From Crotophaga sulcirostris (Eukaryota; Chordata; Aves; Cuculiformes; Crotophagidae): DNA of 64,000 bases. Where the stretch lies: positions 581,233-645,232 of the forward strand of contig VYZB01000212.1 in assembly GCA_013397455.1 (NCBI GenBank), written 5' to 3'. The position numbers and the translations under genes were made by a program. Below are positions 13,616 to 26,149 of the stretch, in pieces. The notes under the pieces are model-generated. The model was not told where the DNA came from. It did no database searches and saw only the letters and a program-made list of their open reading frames with translations. Numbering within the stretch: the stretch's first letter is position 1; every line of letters starts with the position of its first letter.

Positions 13616-16600
13616 GTTGGCCACACTAACTGAAACCACAGCACTTAAGCAAGCACAGCACAAAAAGTGTGTTCCTGTTTCCCTCTCTGTCTGATCATGA
13701 TGAAAGCCCATTACTGGAAAATATGTAAATATATACATGCATACGACCAGCAGCTACCCCAGATCCCAGTCTCTTCTGCTGTTGGCTCTAGGACATAGGT
13801 GCATTCTTTCCTCTTGAATGCTAATCCTTGAGGATCTGCACAAAAAGAAGAAAAGTACCACTGCTCTCACACTCTCCAGTCATGTGTTTGGGAGAGATCT
13901 ACCTAGTCATTATAATGTAAATGCCTCCTGGCTGAGTTCCTTCTGAGAAGTACCACTTTACAAACCATTATGCAGCTTAATGTGAAACAGTTGCCAAGCT
14001 TTTGTAGATGCCAGTACTTACAAGGAAAAAAGCATCTGGAGGGTTAGGTGGCAATTTTTTATGAGCTGGATTTTGAGTGCCTACCTACAACGGGAATTTG
14101 GAACAAAGTGACTGAGACAGCCTACCCTTCTACATCCGTAAAGCCTATCTGGCATCTACATTGATTGTGGGTCTACCTTGTAATCCTGATGGGTTGTCTG
14201 GGCCTTATCTTTGCAGTCTAAACACAGGCTCCCAAGCACATACCTTACTCTGAGCTGCCAGGCTTGTGAGCTTTCACACCCCCGTCCACCACATGTGCAG
14301 ACACGTCTCCAAAGAGCACAGATAAAAACATGTGCACCCAGCATCTGTTCCAAGAGACAACCACAGCTTCAGACACTGAGTCACACAGTGAGTCACCACC
14401 TGAACAGGGACATCACCTGTGTTTCTAGAATTTCAGCATAAGAAACTTGAAATACTTTTTTATTTTGCTTTACTACCAGATAAATACATTGAACAGTTTC
14501 AACTATACTACTCCCACCTTTTTTGCTTTAGCTTTGCAATCTCGTGCAACAGCCTTCTATAAACTGCATCAATTCCTTAGAAAAAAAAATAAGATGGTTA
14601 ATTCACAGATGTGCTTTTTTTGGCTGTGCGGTTAATGAGCATGTGAAGAATATACTTTTTCTTTTGGAAAGCAAATGAATACTTCCATCAACAAAAGAAA
14701 AATATCTGGGCGTCTCCTTGGAAAGACTAAATGATCCTACAAGTTCTACTCCAATAGACCAGCATTACAAAAAAATCCCTAACTAATATGAGCACGCTAA
14801 CAGTTTATGTTATTTCTTCTAGCCAAGGCTCCCAGGGCTTTTTGCAGCCATTATTTAATAAAAGCTTCCTCACAGTATTCTGAGAAAGAAAAGCATTACT
14901 TTCCCCACTTTCTGTACAAATAAACAAGCTCAAACGAGGTTAACACAGGAAAACTTCAATCCCAAATTATTGCAGTATCTGCACCACTGGAAGAAAGGGC
15001 TGATAACAGAAAATTCCAATGCTATTTTATAGTCAAAATGTACGAAATGACCTTTCTGTGGATTCATCATTGACATACAGAACTACCTTTCCTCCTCAGA
15101 CAGCAAACCTATGTAATTAACCTGGGGTTCATTTATCATGCATTTTTAAGAAACAGAAGGCAGAGAAGATGAACTCTCCTCTTTCCCCTTAAACAATTTC
15201 TCCTAAGGAAGATACAATAGGCAGTGTCACAGCTGTTCCTAAGCACTCTGCACCAAGAGACAAGATTATTTCACCTGCAGTTTAACAAGCTGCTGGTAAT
15301 TGACTGGAGGTTCTCGCTACACAGGTGATGTAAAATGTGTCAGCTCAAGCTTCAGGTTAGGTTAATGAGAGAAAAAATGTTTTCCCAGGCAAATGCCAGG
15401 GAAGGAGCAAGCACCTTGGCAGTCACCTGCCTCAGCTGACAGACAGTAACTCATTAAGGTTCAGAAGCTTACCAGTGTGCCTGAGCCATTAGAGACAAAA
15501 CAACTTATCACCCTAGTTAAAATGCAGCCCGGGAAGCTGCCCTTCAGGAGTAATGGTATGTGCAATGCTGGCTCGATTCTGCTTCATACAGAAAGGAGAC
15601 TGATTATGCAGAGTCATGAGTTCATTTTATAGATGAAGGAGTAATATTAATGATGGAGCTCCTGGAAGCAGAGAAGTATGTGCAAAGCTTTCCTTGTAGG
15701 ACAGGTGATTATACTGTCAGTGCTGAATAAAAGCTTGTTATGTACTAAACCGGTTTCTTTTTAGTGGGCATTTTTTATGTCTTTTTATTTCTGCATTAAC
15801 CTGTACCTACTACAAATTATTACAAGAACATGCATAATATTTATTTTGTAATTATGTTTTTCTTCAGAAAATCAGCACTGGCACTAGGTAGGCAGCAGTT
15901 GTGTCACCTCTATTCCACCTTATTTTGGGACTGCTTTGAGACAGAGGTGAAAAGGCAGCTGGACAGGGTGCAGGACCACCAGGAAGGAAAGGAAGAAGGA
16001 AGGAGTGCCACCGCCTGGGACTCACCTTGCCTGGGCAAAAGCCGTGGAAAGCCAGGCCACCTACTGCTCTTTCTTCAGAAGGGTCATGAGCTGGCTGTCA
16101 TTCTCACAGGATAAGTGGCTCTCACATACCCCTCTATCCCTCCATGCTCCCCAGATGTTTGCAGGGGCTGCAAGCCCAGTTTCCCTTGGCTTTTTCCTGA
16201 GCAATCCATCCTGCCCTCTGACCTTTGCACCCCATTCACACTAGGGTGGTAAAATTCAGCTTGCTTGCACTACAGAGAAGACCAAGCTGCATATGTATGA
16301 TTCTCCAAGCCCTGATCTTTCTTCTCAGCTGCTATGATTGCATCATCCTGGTTCACAAACATTCCCACACTTAACCAGTCATCAGGATGAAAGAGGGCTT
16401 CACTCTCCCCTGCCTTTAGCTTTGATTTCTAGAAAGTGAAAGAAATCTTGTTTTGAAGCATGCTATAAATAAGTACCTAATAAATCAGAGGGCAAAGGCA
16501 AGCACTACAGTGAAGGTGAAATAATGGCTCCATTTCATGTTCTTTCTCCTGTATAAATCTACATAAATTGTCCTATGTAAGCACAAAGGAAACAGGCAGC

Positions 16601-19600
16601 TTTGGGGAAGCAGAACATGTTGAAGAAATGCAGTGTTACAACTGAAAGCCAGTTTTGCAGTAGTCTTATGCTGCACAGCATCATCCTTTTGCTTTCCACA
16701 CTAGTAGAATGGGTGCTAGAGAGCGAAACGCAAACATCCTGGGGTGATCCCCAGGGACTTACACAGCCAGCAGTAAGCAGGGGCCCCAGAAATCCATCAC
16801 AACTACTTTGCAAAAGCTCCTTGTTCAGCCCACAATTTTTCTCCTTTTGGGAGATTCGCTACCACCGGAGGTGATGATTTGCTCTGTAGTAGTGATTTTT
16901 TAAGTAGAGTGTTACCACAAAGTTCAATAATAATTTGTTCAGAGGTTTCTAAAAGCAATCTGCTTCATTCAGTGCTTGGACTCTAACTGGTAAACAAAGT
17001 AATCTAAAAGCCCAGAAAAGGCCTAAAACCAGCAGTTGTTGGAAGTCCATTCTCTTGAGGTGAAAATTAACATAATCACCCACTAACTTGCTTCAATCAT
17101 CCTTTTGCTCTTCCCTGTTGACCAATATAATACTGAGAAGGTATTAGCACTCACACAAAATGCAAAAAGGTGAACGTTCTGTAACAGATTTCAGAAGCAT
17201 CATTGAACATGAAGCATGAAGAAGCAGATGAGACACTGAAATGCCTCTGAATTTAAAGGCACAATTTAAAAAAAATCTCTATTCATGATTAATATTGTTT
17301 GGACAATTTACTAAAAGAAAAGTAGCCCAAAGAAATGTCTCCTATTTGCAAATAAGCAGAAAGCCAGACATAGAAACAAGGAAAGAACAGACCTGTGAAG
17401 GCAACCACCTTCCATTTCAAACCTCTGCTTCTCTCAGATGTTCCTGCATTGCTAATGAATGCAATGGCAATACAACTGTGCCTACTTTTCCTTGGACAAA
17501 GAGTTTTTTTTAATTCAGACTAGGTACAGCAATAACGGTAGCAGGCTAAGAATATTTCCTAGCGAAAGGGGAAGACCAAACACCATGTGCTACACCATTT
17601 GACTAAAACAAATCCAGAGATTTACCTCTTTTAACAAGAATCAAGGGTCTTCAATAAGGTTACATAGTCTGAAATGACAGGATGATGTCAGGGTATTCTT
17701 TGCAAATAAAATACCAGAGGATTTTTTGGGGGGTTGCCTCTCTGTGGATGATCAGCGATATGAATCTCACCCTGGTAGCTGCATTGGTGGCAACCACAGT
17801 TATTCCTTGTCCATATTTTCAGCTAGTTTTTGTCCATCACCCACTTGCACGCTGAACTTCAGCAAAGAATACTTTGTCTGTAGATCAGGCAGTGCACAGA
17901 CCAGGCTCTTCTGGGTGGTGCATAAATGTTGTTTTCAAAAGGACATTCAGTCAGAGCAAGTCGTTGCCAAAAATAGGGAATTATTAGTATGTCAGCCAGA
18001 CCACTCTGGAAAAGCAGGTTTCCAAAACAAATCTGGCCAGATCTGCAGCATTAGGACATGGCTTTGCTCTAAGCAATGTTTGGAGTGGTCAATTTGTTCC
18101 TTCTGGAAAATGCATGAGCCAGCATTCTTCACTGGCAAGAGACAGAAGGAGGTGATGCCATACTCAGCTCTTTCTCCCTGCAAAGCAGTCACGTTCCTAA
18201 GACTCTGTTTGCCTAGGACACACAGAAATTATTTTTCTGGGAAATGTTACCACCAAAAGCTAGATGGATTAGCTCACAGGTTTGCCCCTACTAGTCTCAT
18301 GGTAGCTGGCAGAGACTATATATTTCCATCTTAGAAGTAAAAAAAAAATCTCCTTGTCTTGGCACACTCATTGACATAAACGCACTGAGAGGACAATTGC
18401 TCAGTCCTGTAGAAGGTGTTTCCAGCTGGGCATTCCACCAGCTCCCTTTGCTCTCTGCCAAAGAAGGACTGACTGAGGCATCCAGTCAGCATTAGCTGCT
18501 CAAATGTATTTGCAACGTATCATAACAGTGGGTTCATTTTGCTCTGACTTTTGCCACAACACCCCCATGATCAAGTAGGTAATTGAGCCTGTCTGTCCTA
18601 GTGACAGTTTTGTCTAGATACAGCCCCATATTCTACTCCAACTCATGCCCCTCATGCCTTTTTATGCAATGCAGATATTTATTACTGTAAAAATATATTT
18701 ACTGAAATTGAATCCCTTTGAGTACCGAGAGCCAAATATTGCAAAAAGAAGACAAATGAGAACATTTTAGCACGTAATAAATGGACAATCAACTTCATGA
18801 TTTTTCTCAGAAGGGATCCTTGGCTTGTGGTCAAATGATTTTGAATACTAATCTGCTAAAAATAGCATGGTGTTTTGCATTCCAGTGACAGGATTGTTAT
18901 TGCACAGATAATACTTTAGGCTGCATGAGAGAATGTGGTTTAGTAGGTCATGTCCTTGAGGGATTTTTTTTTTATAAATAACGGGAAATAAGTTTTATAA
19001 AACCAAGAATGAGTCAGTAAGAAGCTAATTCCTCACACTCTTCAGCAGTAAGAACACCCAAAGGCACACTGACATCGACTGGTAATTTTTTATTCTGTGA
19101 GCATAATTTTGCATCATGCTTAAGCTTAAATTAGTTCACAGCATCTTCTTACACTTCATGTTTTTGTAGGCATTACTGTGTGATTAATTCTGGTGATCCA
19201 CAGGAGATAATGTGCCTTATGCCATATGTGTCCATTGCAGCATTTGCACTCTAGGAGTATCCCGATGACCAGCACTTCACACCAGTGTTGTGTTTTGTTT
19301 ATCGCTGTGTGAACCAACTAGCTCCACTGCAGAAAAGAGCAGGTCTGTCATAAATGTAAAAGTGCCACACAAGGGAATTACCCAAGACTGAAAATGACAA
19401 AAGCATCATTAGCCCTGAAGGCTAAAGCTCACAGATGGAGAGAGCTCTCTGATGTCATCTACAGAGGACACATAGGAGGGAATGAAATGGGCAGGCAGTT
19501 TCTGCATGACTTCAGGCCAGGCCAAGCAGCATGAGGTTTGGCCAGAAATCCTTTGAATTTCTGGTGTAAAGCTAGTGAGCCCTCTTGTCTGACCCAGTGT

Positions 19601-20170
19601 GGTAGTAACCTGTAGTCAAATCTGGCATACAGGACTCTCCCATCTGGTCTCTTCTCAAGAGGAGATGGGATAACTATTCAAGTATAAATGACATTTGAAG
19701 AGACAAATGCCTACTCCATAGGCTATGAATGAATTGCCACAGCTCTGCTGCTGTCTCTGGCAGGCAGGGGTAGGAGACAAACCTTGCAGACATTGCTGCC
19801 TTCTCCAATTTCCCCCTTGCTGTATACAGCAACAATGGATCTCCCTGATATAAACATGGGGTGCAGCTGCCACTGCTCTTGGTGGCCAGAAATTTAGGTA
19901 GCAACAGCTTCCAGGAAGGGAGAGCAGCCAGTAGAAAATGAAGAGAAGGACACTAAAAAAATATGAGTCTTTAAAATGCCCTGAATGAACACACTGCCTT
20001 ATCCAAACTCTCTGTTCAGTGACTCGGGCCAGGGTAAGATTTGAGACGTCTTCTTAAACGGAAGGATATCCCTGGTGCTCAGACATTTCTCAAGCGTTCT
20101 CACAGAGCTGAAACACAGTCTTTGTTCTAAGGACTTGCTCCCTCCTTTGTCTGGATTCTGCTGACTAAAG
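13616..20170. other. Intergenic DNA, no gene recognised
   Basis: No splice-bounded exon or known protein is visible. The stretch includes a purine-rich patch near 15960-16010 and a 202-codon open frame at 17726-18334 that starts at TTG; its first ATG is at codon 129 (18110), leaving about 74 codons. I treat it as an open frame without gene evidence. Confidence 0.5.
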
Positions 20171-20236
20171 ACCATCCTGGCTGTGGAGCACCATCCTGGC
20201 TGTGGAGCACCATCCTGGCTGTGGAGCACCATCCTG
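20171..20236. repeat. 19-bp tandem repeat, about 3.5 copies
   Basis: The unit ACCATCCTGGCTGTGGAGC starts at 20171, 20190 and 20209 without differences, and a partial fourth copy (ACCATCCTG) ends at 20236. Right after it, CCACAGCCAGG at 20237-20247 is the reverse complement of the CCTGGCTGTGG core, so the array ends with a short inverted copy that could pair with any unit. Perfect identity suggests a recent, possibly variable expansion. Confidence 0.9.
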
Positions 20237-20247
20237 CCACAGCCAGG

Positions 20248-21790
20248 CATTGCCTGGAGAAATGGACAAGAGAAACAGGGAGAGCACCACCCCTAAAGCA
20301 GAAGCTACTGCAGCAGATTAAAGAGTCCTTGCACTGGGCTGGCCGAGCAAAGCAGCAGTAGGACACTAGTGGGTAAACAATGGGGCAGAAACGCTGTGAT
20401 GCTGCCGGCAGTACTGCAGCTACAGGGGACAGTAACAAGACAGAGGCATCTCCAAGGCTCCTTTACAGAGCGCAGGCAATTAGAAACGGGTCTACCTGAA
20501 CACCATCATGGGCCCAGAAACTTCACTAACCACTGGCAGCCATCTGAGGGCAAAAGGAAATAAAAGTCAAGGGTGGAAGGAACCCTCACTGGTAGGTCTG
20601 TGTAATCCACTATTCACATGTGCTAACTATTCAACTCTTCCTAAGCTTTCCTTAGGTAGTGAACGTTTTCCTGTACCCGGGCAAAACATTCAATGCTTGA
20701 CAATGATAATGGGCTTTCTATTAAAACTGTTTAGGGAGGCATTTGCCCTTCTCAGGTTTCGTGATGAAGCCTAGCTGAGTTTTGATTTATAAGTTTACTG
20801 AGGCTTTGAGTCCTGCCTCTGTTTCTGGGTTTCAAAGTCTAAGGCTTCTTCAGAGTAGCATGAGATAACAACACTTTCTGGTAAGAAAAGTTACTTATAT
20901 TCTTAAGTCCTGGTGTTCTTTTCCACTCTTAGTTTTAGTTTAGCAGATTAGCCAGTGGGTCATAAAGCAAGGGACAGAACAATCCTGTTCATACACACCC
21001 AAGCAATAAGCAAACCTATCCTTCTTTAGGTAATTCCTGTAAGGGTGTTTCATTTGACTTATTGACACCAAAAGGACATAGACTCCCTTTCTATGTTTCT
21101 CAGGATTGTAGCTTTAAGACACTTATGACTAGAGAGCTATATTTTATAGCATTACGTGTTGTCAATGCATCTGGCTGCTTAAAAACTGCTTTTAGGGAGC
21201 ATTCCAACATTTGTGGAAAAAATATCAGGTTCGAGTGTTTATTTTCCGAAGTGATCATGTACTGGTATTATTTCTTAATGACTATTTCTATTGCACCAGA
21301 TGACTGATGGAGCATTAATCAGCTTATCCGATGGCTTCTGTGTGCTAGAGCAACATTTTTTCATTCTATTGCTATTGATCTGCAGCCATCCCATTAGCTT
21401 ACACAATTGACTTATGGAGCACTTTGGACACAGGAAAAGCAGTTACTACACAAAAGTGTCCTCTATTTTCATTAATACAGTAGACCTAAATTCTCAAGGG
21501 TTGGCTTGACACCACAAGAAACTGTAACCTGTCTGCCACTTAGCCTTGCAGGTATGCGATACATCTGCATCTCCCTGTGAAGTTAGTGCTGACCTGAAAT
21601 GGGATGTCAATTGCTTGTAATAATGTATGTCCACTGAATATTAACAGATCAACATTCTACAGGATTACAAAAAGCTAATGTGGAGTCTAAGTACTCTATA
21701 TTCTAACTTCAAGAATATTTGCAGTTCTCACCAAGGCACTTTTATTACTGACATCAAATGCCTCTGCCCACTGTCAGTTTCTGCTCCAGC
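20248..21790. other. Intergenic DNA, nothing recognised
   Basis: No exon, repeat family or RNA gene could be identified between the minisatellite and the next CR1 fragment. Open frames here are at most about 100 codons and overlap one another on both strands. Confidence 0.5.
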
Positions 21791-21863
21791 AATCACAGAA
21801 TCACAGAATTGTAGAGGCTGGAAGGAACCTCTGGAGATCATCTAGCCCACCCCTCTGCTAAAG
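21791..21863 (-). mobile_element. CR1 LINE 3'-end fragment
   Basis: AATCACAGAATCACAGAATT at the left edge is a duplicated CR1 terminal motif. It is followed by GGCTGGAAGGAACCTCTGGA and a GATCATCTAGCCCACC-like block, all in the reverse complement of the CR1 3' end. The copy is about 70 bases, 5'-truncated and non-coding, and well enough preserved that it is probably among the younger copies here. Confidence 0.9.
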
Positions 21864-22629
21864 CTAAAGTTACTGGCAGTTCTGAATACACCCTCTTTTA
21901 CAGTTAAAATGACAGTCGATGGTTCCCCGAAATGGACTCTCAGAGGCATGGGCAATGCATCTCTTGGGTTTTTTTGGCCATGTAGGGATCTCCCAGATCT
22001 GTAAAACTGCTGCAAAAAAACGAGTCTAAAAAGAGGTAATCTGAAACAATAGGCATGTGACAAATTTGAATGAAAATGGATCTTAATACCTTTGCTTTGG
22101 GGAACAGAGAAAGAAAATAGAATGGATTTTGTAAACTGATTGTACTTTGTCCTTATACATAGCTTTTGCAGTCTCTCCATAATCTATTTAATTCTTTATA
22201 CTCCTCGAGAAACATATTTTCCTTTATGTAGACCATTCATATTAAATGAATAATTGCTTTGTACTGATGCTTCAGTTTTTATTTAAAACATAATTCATAG
22301 GCAAATTCAGTATTCCCTCTAGCTTTTATGTATTATAAACTGTACATTAAATCTATTTCACTCATATCAACAAATTTTCTCTTTCAAAAGCTAGGAGCTC
22401 TTCAGCACCATAAGAAATCAGCAATATCTAAGCTGACAGATGAAAAATACCATGCTTCCTTAGTGCATCTGTGAATCTAATGCACATTAATTGGAGATTT
22501 ATGTGCAACTCTGAGTAAAACCTCACTCTTCAAGGTGCTGAACAGCTTGCCTAACACCTGGAGGTGGTAAGCACCACTTCAAGGTGCCAAGCTCCTGTAA
22601 GAACTGGGGCCTTCTGTTATAACCCAAGG
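21864..22629. other. Intergenic DNA, nothing recognised
   Basis: An AT-rich stretch with a 112-codon minus-strand open frame (21842-22180) that overlaps the CR1 fragment and shows no recognisable domain. The last eight bases (22622-22629) form the left target-site duplication of the next element. Confidence 0.45.
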
Positions 22630-22832
22630 TAGGGGTGTCAGACTCCTGGCTGCCACCGTGCTCCTGCTCCTGCAGCGTAACGCGCGTTACACGCTGCACA
22701 CGTGCCCAGCGCTGGCAGGAGCGCAGAGACAAAGAGCTCGGCACTGCCAACGGGTACAAACAAGGTGCTGGGCTGGATAAAAAAAGGTGGAGGGCTGGAT
22801 TCAACCCGTGGACTGTGAGTTTGACACTCCTG
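22630..22832. mobile_element. Short non-autonomous hAT-like DNA transposon
   Basis: The left end TAGGGGTGTCAGACTC (22630-22645) and the reverse complement of the right end, CAGGAGTGTCAAACTC (22817-22832), agree at 13 of 16 positions. The flanks ACCCAAGG (22622-22629) and ATCTAAGG (22833-22840) agree at 6 of 8, and both differences are C/T. An 8-bp target-site duplication and ends of the CAGGGGTGTC type are features of the hAT superfamily. At 203 bp the element has no transposase, so it could have moved only with a helper. It contains a dense CpG cluster and a palindrome near its centre. The exact family is unknown to me. Confidence 0.75.
22671..22698. repeat. CpG-rich palindrome inside the hAT-like element
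   Basis: GTAACGCGCGTTAC at 22677-22690 is a perfect 14-base palindrome. Beyond it, TGCAGCGT on the left pairs with ACGCTGCA on the right after a two-base insertion, giving a 28-base imperfect palindrome. Such a core could form a cruciform or hairpin, or bind a dimeric protein; neither can be decided from sequence. Confidence 0.8.
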
Positions 22833-24640
22833 ATCTAAGGCTTTTCCAGCTGCTTAACAGAGTTTGATACATCCGTTATAAATTCTGTATCAGAGTAAGA
22901 AATAAGTTTATATTTATCCATCTAATCTTTCTTTTTCGCTCTTGGCTTTCCAGACTTAACAGAAAACTGTAACTTTGTGAGACTTTTAGGGATGACAGCT
23001 GAGTTTGTAACTATCTTCCTACATCTTATTTAACAATTAATCTATATAAATGTATTAATGTAATGTAATAATAAGTGTGTATATATTAACTGTGTGCCAT
23101 ATAGCAAAGTACTAGATCTCGCATTTTAAATTCTTCACCTAGCTCAGTTCTTTTGCAACTTGGCTAAACCTGACAGAAGAGTTTATTTTTCTTTTGACCA
23201 GTAGGTCTCTGTACTCCTTTATTTGCAGTTGCTGTTCCACATCATGATCCACTGGATAACCAACAACAGGCAAGAATTATCTGAGATACAAGTTTCTGAC
23301 TGTAATGATAACATCCAGGACTCTGTCCGTTGGTTTTTAGTTATTATTACCCTATCTTATGAGGTTTCTTGTCTTTCTGACAAGTACACAGAAGACATTT
23401 TGTATGCAACATACATGATGAATACTTGTAAAAAGGTTGTACGCCCAGACAATCAAAACTTCAGCTAAGTTTTTGGCTCTGGTGGTGCTATTGTAAGCCT
23501 CTTGTTTTTAAAATCCTATCAATTCAGTCCATTGTACAGCCTCCCTGACCAAGAGCCTTCTGCTGTAGCGTTTCGGTTTCCTAAGGATGCCACTACACAT
23601 CACTTGCATTTCTCCTCCAACAGAAATCCGATTTCCTAATTGCATACACAAACCATTGTATTCTTTAGGTACACTGCTCAAGACTGAAGTTCTCATGGAT
23701 TGCACTAGACAAGATCTGCAGGCTGTTTCCATTGTGTACAGTATCCTACAGAAGTGTCACAGACGATGCCAGATTTAACAGCACTACCTCTGGTGTGTTA
23801 GAGGTTGTCCAGGCTTTTGCCTCAGCAACACAGAAATTATTTGAGGAGTGTGACCATGTTGTCATGAGCTACTGAGCATTGATTCTTTTTGAAATATGCA
23901 GTACATTTCTCAATAGTAAATGGAGGGTTATATTTTGCTTGCCAGGAGCAATAAATTAAAAGAACATTTTCCCCACAGCTGTCGTGCTATGACATGTAGT
24001 AGTTGTTTAGCTATGAAAATTTGTACCTATCATAAACTGATGCAACATGGAACACAGACTGGAGATACGGAGCTGAACGTACAATACAAAACACAGGAGT
24101 GTTTGTGGGTGCCTGCCCTGAAGTGTTGAAAGTTCACAGTGAAGTTCTGGTTCCTGGAATGTTTTGTCATTTATGTCTCTCGGAGCCATATGTACTCTGA
24201 AACTTTATAATAAAAAAAAAAAGAGAATGAGAAATGTCCTACTGGGTGTGCTTAAAAAAAGATCTTTTTCTCTAAATCATCCCCTTCTCAGCATACATAG
24301 TTTTCTGTCAATGTTTGGAATATATTATAGTCCTTAAAACAAAAGGTAACATCTGCTCACATACCAAACAACCAAATAAAAAGGATAATAAATCATAAGA
24401 AACAGGAATAAAAATCTCTAATTGTTATAAAAAGCTGATTTTACTATTAATTGACAAAAATATTACATAATTATTCTTTCTTTCTAGAACAATGTGGTCC
24501 CTCCAGATGAGACATTTATTGCTATGACTCTCTTAGCTCTTTAAGTGATCTATGAGGTGAAAGCTCTATGAACAGCTGTTCATCTGATTCAGTGGCAGAA
24601 TGTAAACCTACCAAAAAAGTGCACCCTAGAATACTGTCTT

Positions 24641-24740
24641 GATTGGGAGTTTTTTGGTTTGTTTTTTTTTTGTTTTGGTTGATGGTTTTGGTGTTGGTGT
24701 TTTTTGTGATTTGGGGGTTTTTGGGGGGATTTTTTTTTTG
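24641..24740. repeat. G/T-rich low-complexity tract
   Basis: About 100 bases made almost only of T and G, with T runs of 9-10 and G runs up to 6. On the minus strand it translates into Lys/Asn/Thr/Pro-rich frames, which are compositional artefacts. It may be the decayed tail of a retroposon, but no body is recognisable beside it. Confidence 0.8.
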
Positions 24741-26021
24741 CATTCAAATGGGTGAATGATTAGGTTACAGCAAATGAAATGCCTACTATAAGAAGTTGCA
24801 TTCTGAGGCCCTGCCAGGACCAAGGAAATCAAGGATGGCTGTGGCTTCACTTCCACTTGGCAGATACCTTTGATTAGGGTATTTGCAGCGCTGGGAATGG
24901 CCAGAGTTCAAAGTGCCATTGTGCTTCAGGGCAACTCAACAAGTATCATCCAGAGGAGTGCTACAAATCTTCTGAGCCCAGGGACTGTGAGACATTGTTT
25001 TTTGATTTTCCAGTTGCTTGCCCTTACTCAGCTCATCTCAACATGAATAATATTGAATACTGTCTCACTTGCACTATGCAGGGGAGGGTTACTCCCAGAG
25101 CATGCTTGTGGACTATATGATTGCATGCCCACTCAGGATAGCTGTGTTGGCAACTGGCAACCTCAGCCAGTATCACAGCTTTGAGGGTGACTCAAAACGA
25201 GCAGAAAGCCCAGGAATCCAGGTGCACATGGGGGATACATGTGGGAGGCTATAACCATTCAACTAAAGTAACAGGATAAATGTGCCCTGAATAGGTGAGG
25301 ATTACAGGAGGATAAGAGACTGTAAATACACCTAAAGGTAATGAAACAACTAAAGATAACTGTGCCATCCTGTTGGGGTTAATAAAAGGACAGCAAATAA
25401 TGCAGGATAAGTAACTGAGGAGACTGTGGGAAGAAAGAAAAGCTTTGACTTGCTTTGTTCCACAGGTATCAAAAGGAACTAATGCAGTATTCATTTATTT
25501 TCTCTATGGTTGTAAACGGGAGAGGGGAGTGAGAAGGTAAGCCTCAATCATGCTAATCAACAGAAAGAGAAGTCAGGAAAGTAACTCTTGTTTTGTTCTT
25601 TATTGGTTCTGGTGGGAGGAAGGAAGCTGGTAAGGGAGGAGAGCAGATTTTATTTGCATGTCAGTTGGAGGAGCGGTGAGCAGAGTGGGAGGACAGTAGA
25701 ACCTTTTGTAGGTTTTTGAGATGAAGAGAGCTGAAAACTTGAAATCTAGTTTCCCTTCATTTGATTACTAGCGTGTGAGATAGAAGAAAATGAAATCTTC
25801 CATTTCATTGGCTGAGGAGCTTTCAGAAGGAAAAGTAGTATTTATTAATGTTGTCGTGTCCTTGTGTTTATTGTATTTACTGTATTTATTTTTGCATTAG
25901 TGTTCAGTTGGGGTATATTGCACAACTTGTATTGTGGCTAATGTTTAATTATCTGATTCTAAAGGAAAGAAATGGAAATAGGAAGTTTTTTTGAAGAGGA
26001 GGAAGAAATTAATGAAAGGAA

Positions 26022-26056
26022 CTTCCTTCTTCCTTTTCTTTTTCTTTTTTTTTTTT
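26022..26056. repeat. Pyrimidine tract
   Basis: A C/T-only run with a final T12. It lies 5' of no acceptor that leads into a credible exon, so I read it as simple sequence rather than a splice signal. Confidence 0.65.
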
Positions 26057-26149
26057 GGATAGGAGTTTAAAGAAATCAAAGCAGTAGGCAGTGGCTTTTT
26101 TATGTGTTCTCTACGAGGAGATAAGTTTCTCCTCATGTCTCATTTAGTC

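Larger units (their letters stand above)
22841..26149. other. Intergenic DNA with low-complexity tracts
   Basis: No gene is supported. A G/T-rich tract at 24641-24740 and a pyrimidine tract at 26022-26056 stand out. The rest is AT-rich sequence with short open frames and no recognisable transposon ends. Confidence 0.5.

Noticed and set aside
13407..13738. Minus-strand frames rich in Tyr, Met and Cys
   Set aside because: They are translations of the ACAT microsatellite.
15830..16114. ATG-led 94-codon frame with acceptor-like and donor-like sequences inside it
   Set aside because: TTTTCTTCAG and CTAGGTAGG are weak matches without a partner exon, and the protein has no recognisable feature. 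The purine-rich patch explains the lack of stops.
17726..18334. 202-codon open frame, the longest outside the N-containing region
   Set aside because: It starts at TTG; the first ATG is at codon 129, leaving about 74 codons. No domain, no splice sites and no codon bias that I can see. Chance frames of this size are plausible in 64 kb on six frames.
24522..24856. Minus-strand Lys/Asn/Thr/Pro-rich frames
   Set aside because: They come from the G/T low-complexity tract, not from a protein gene.
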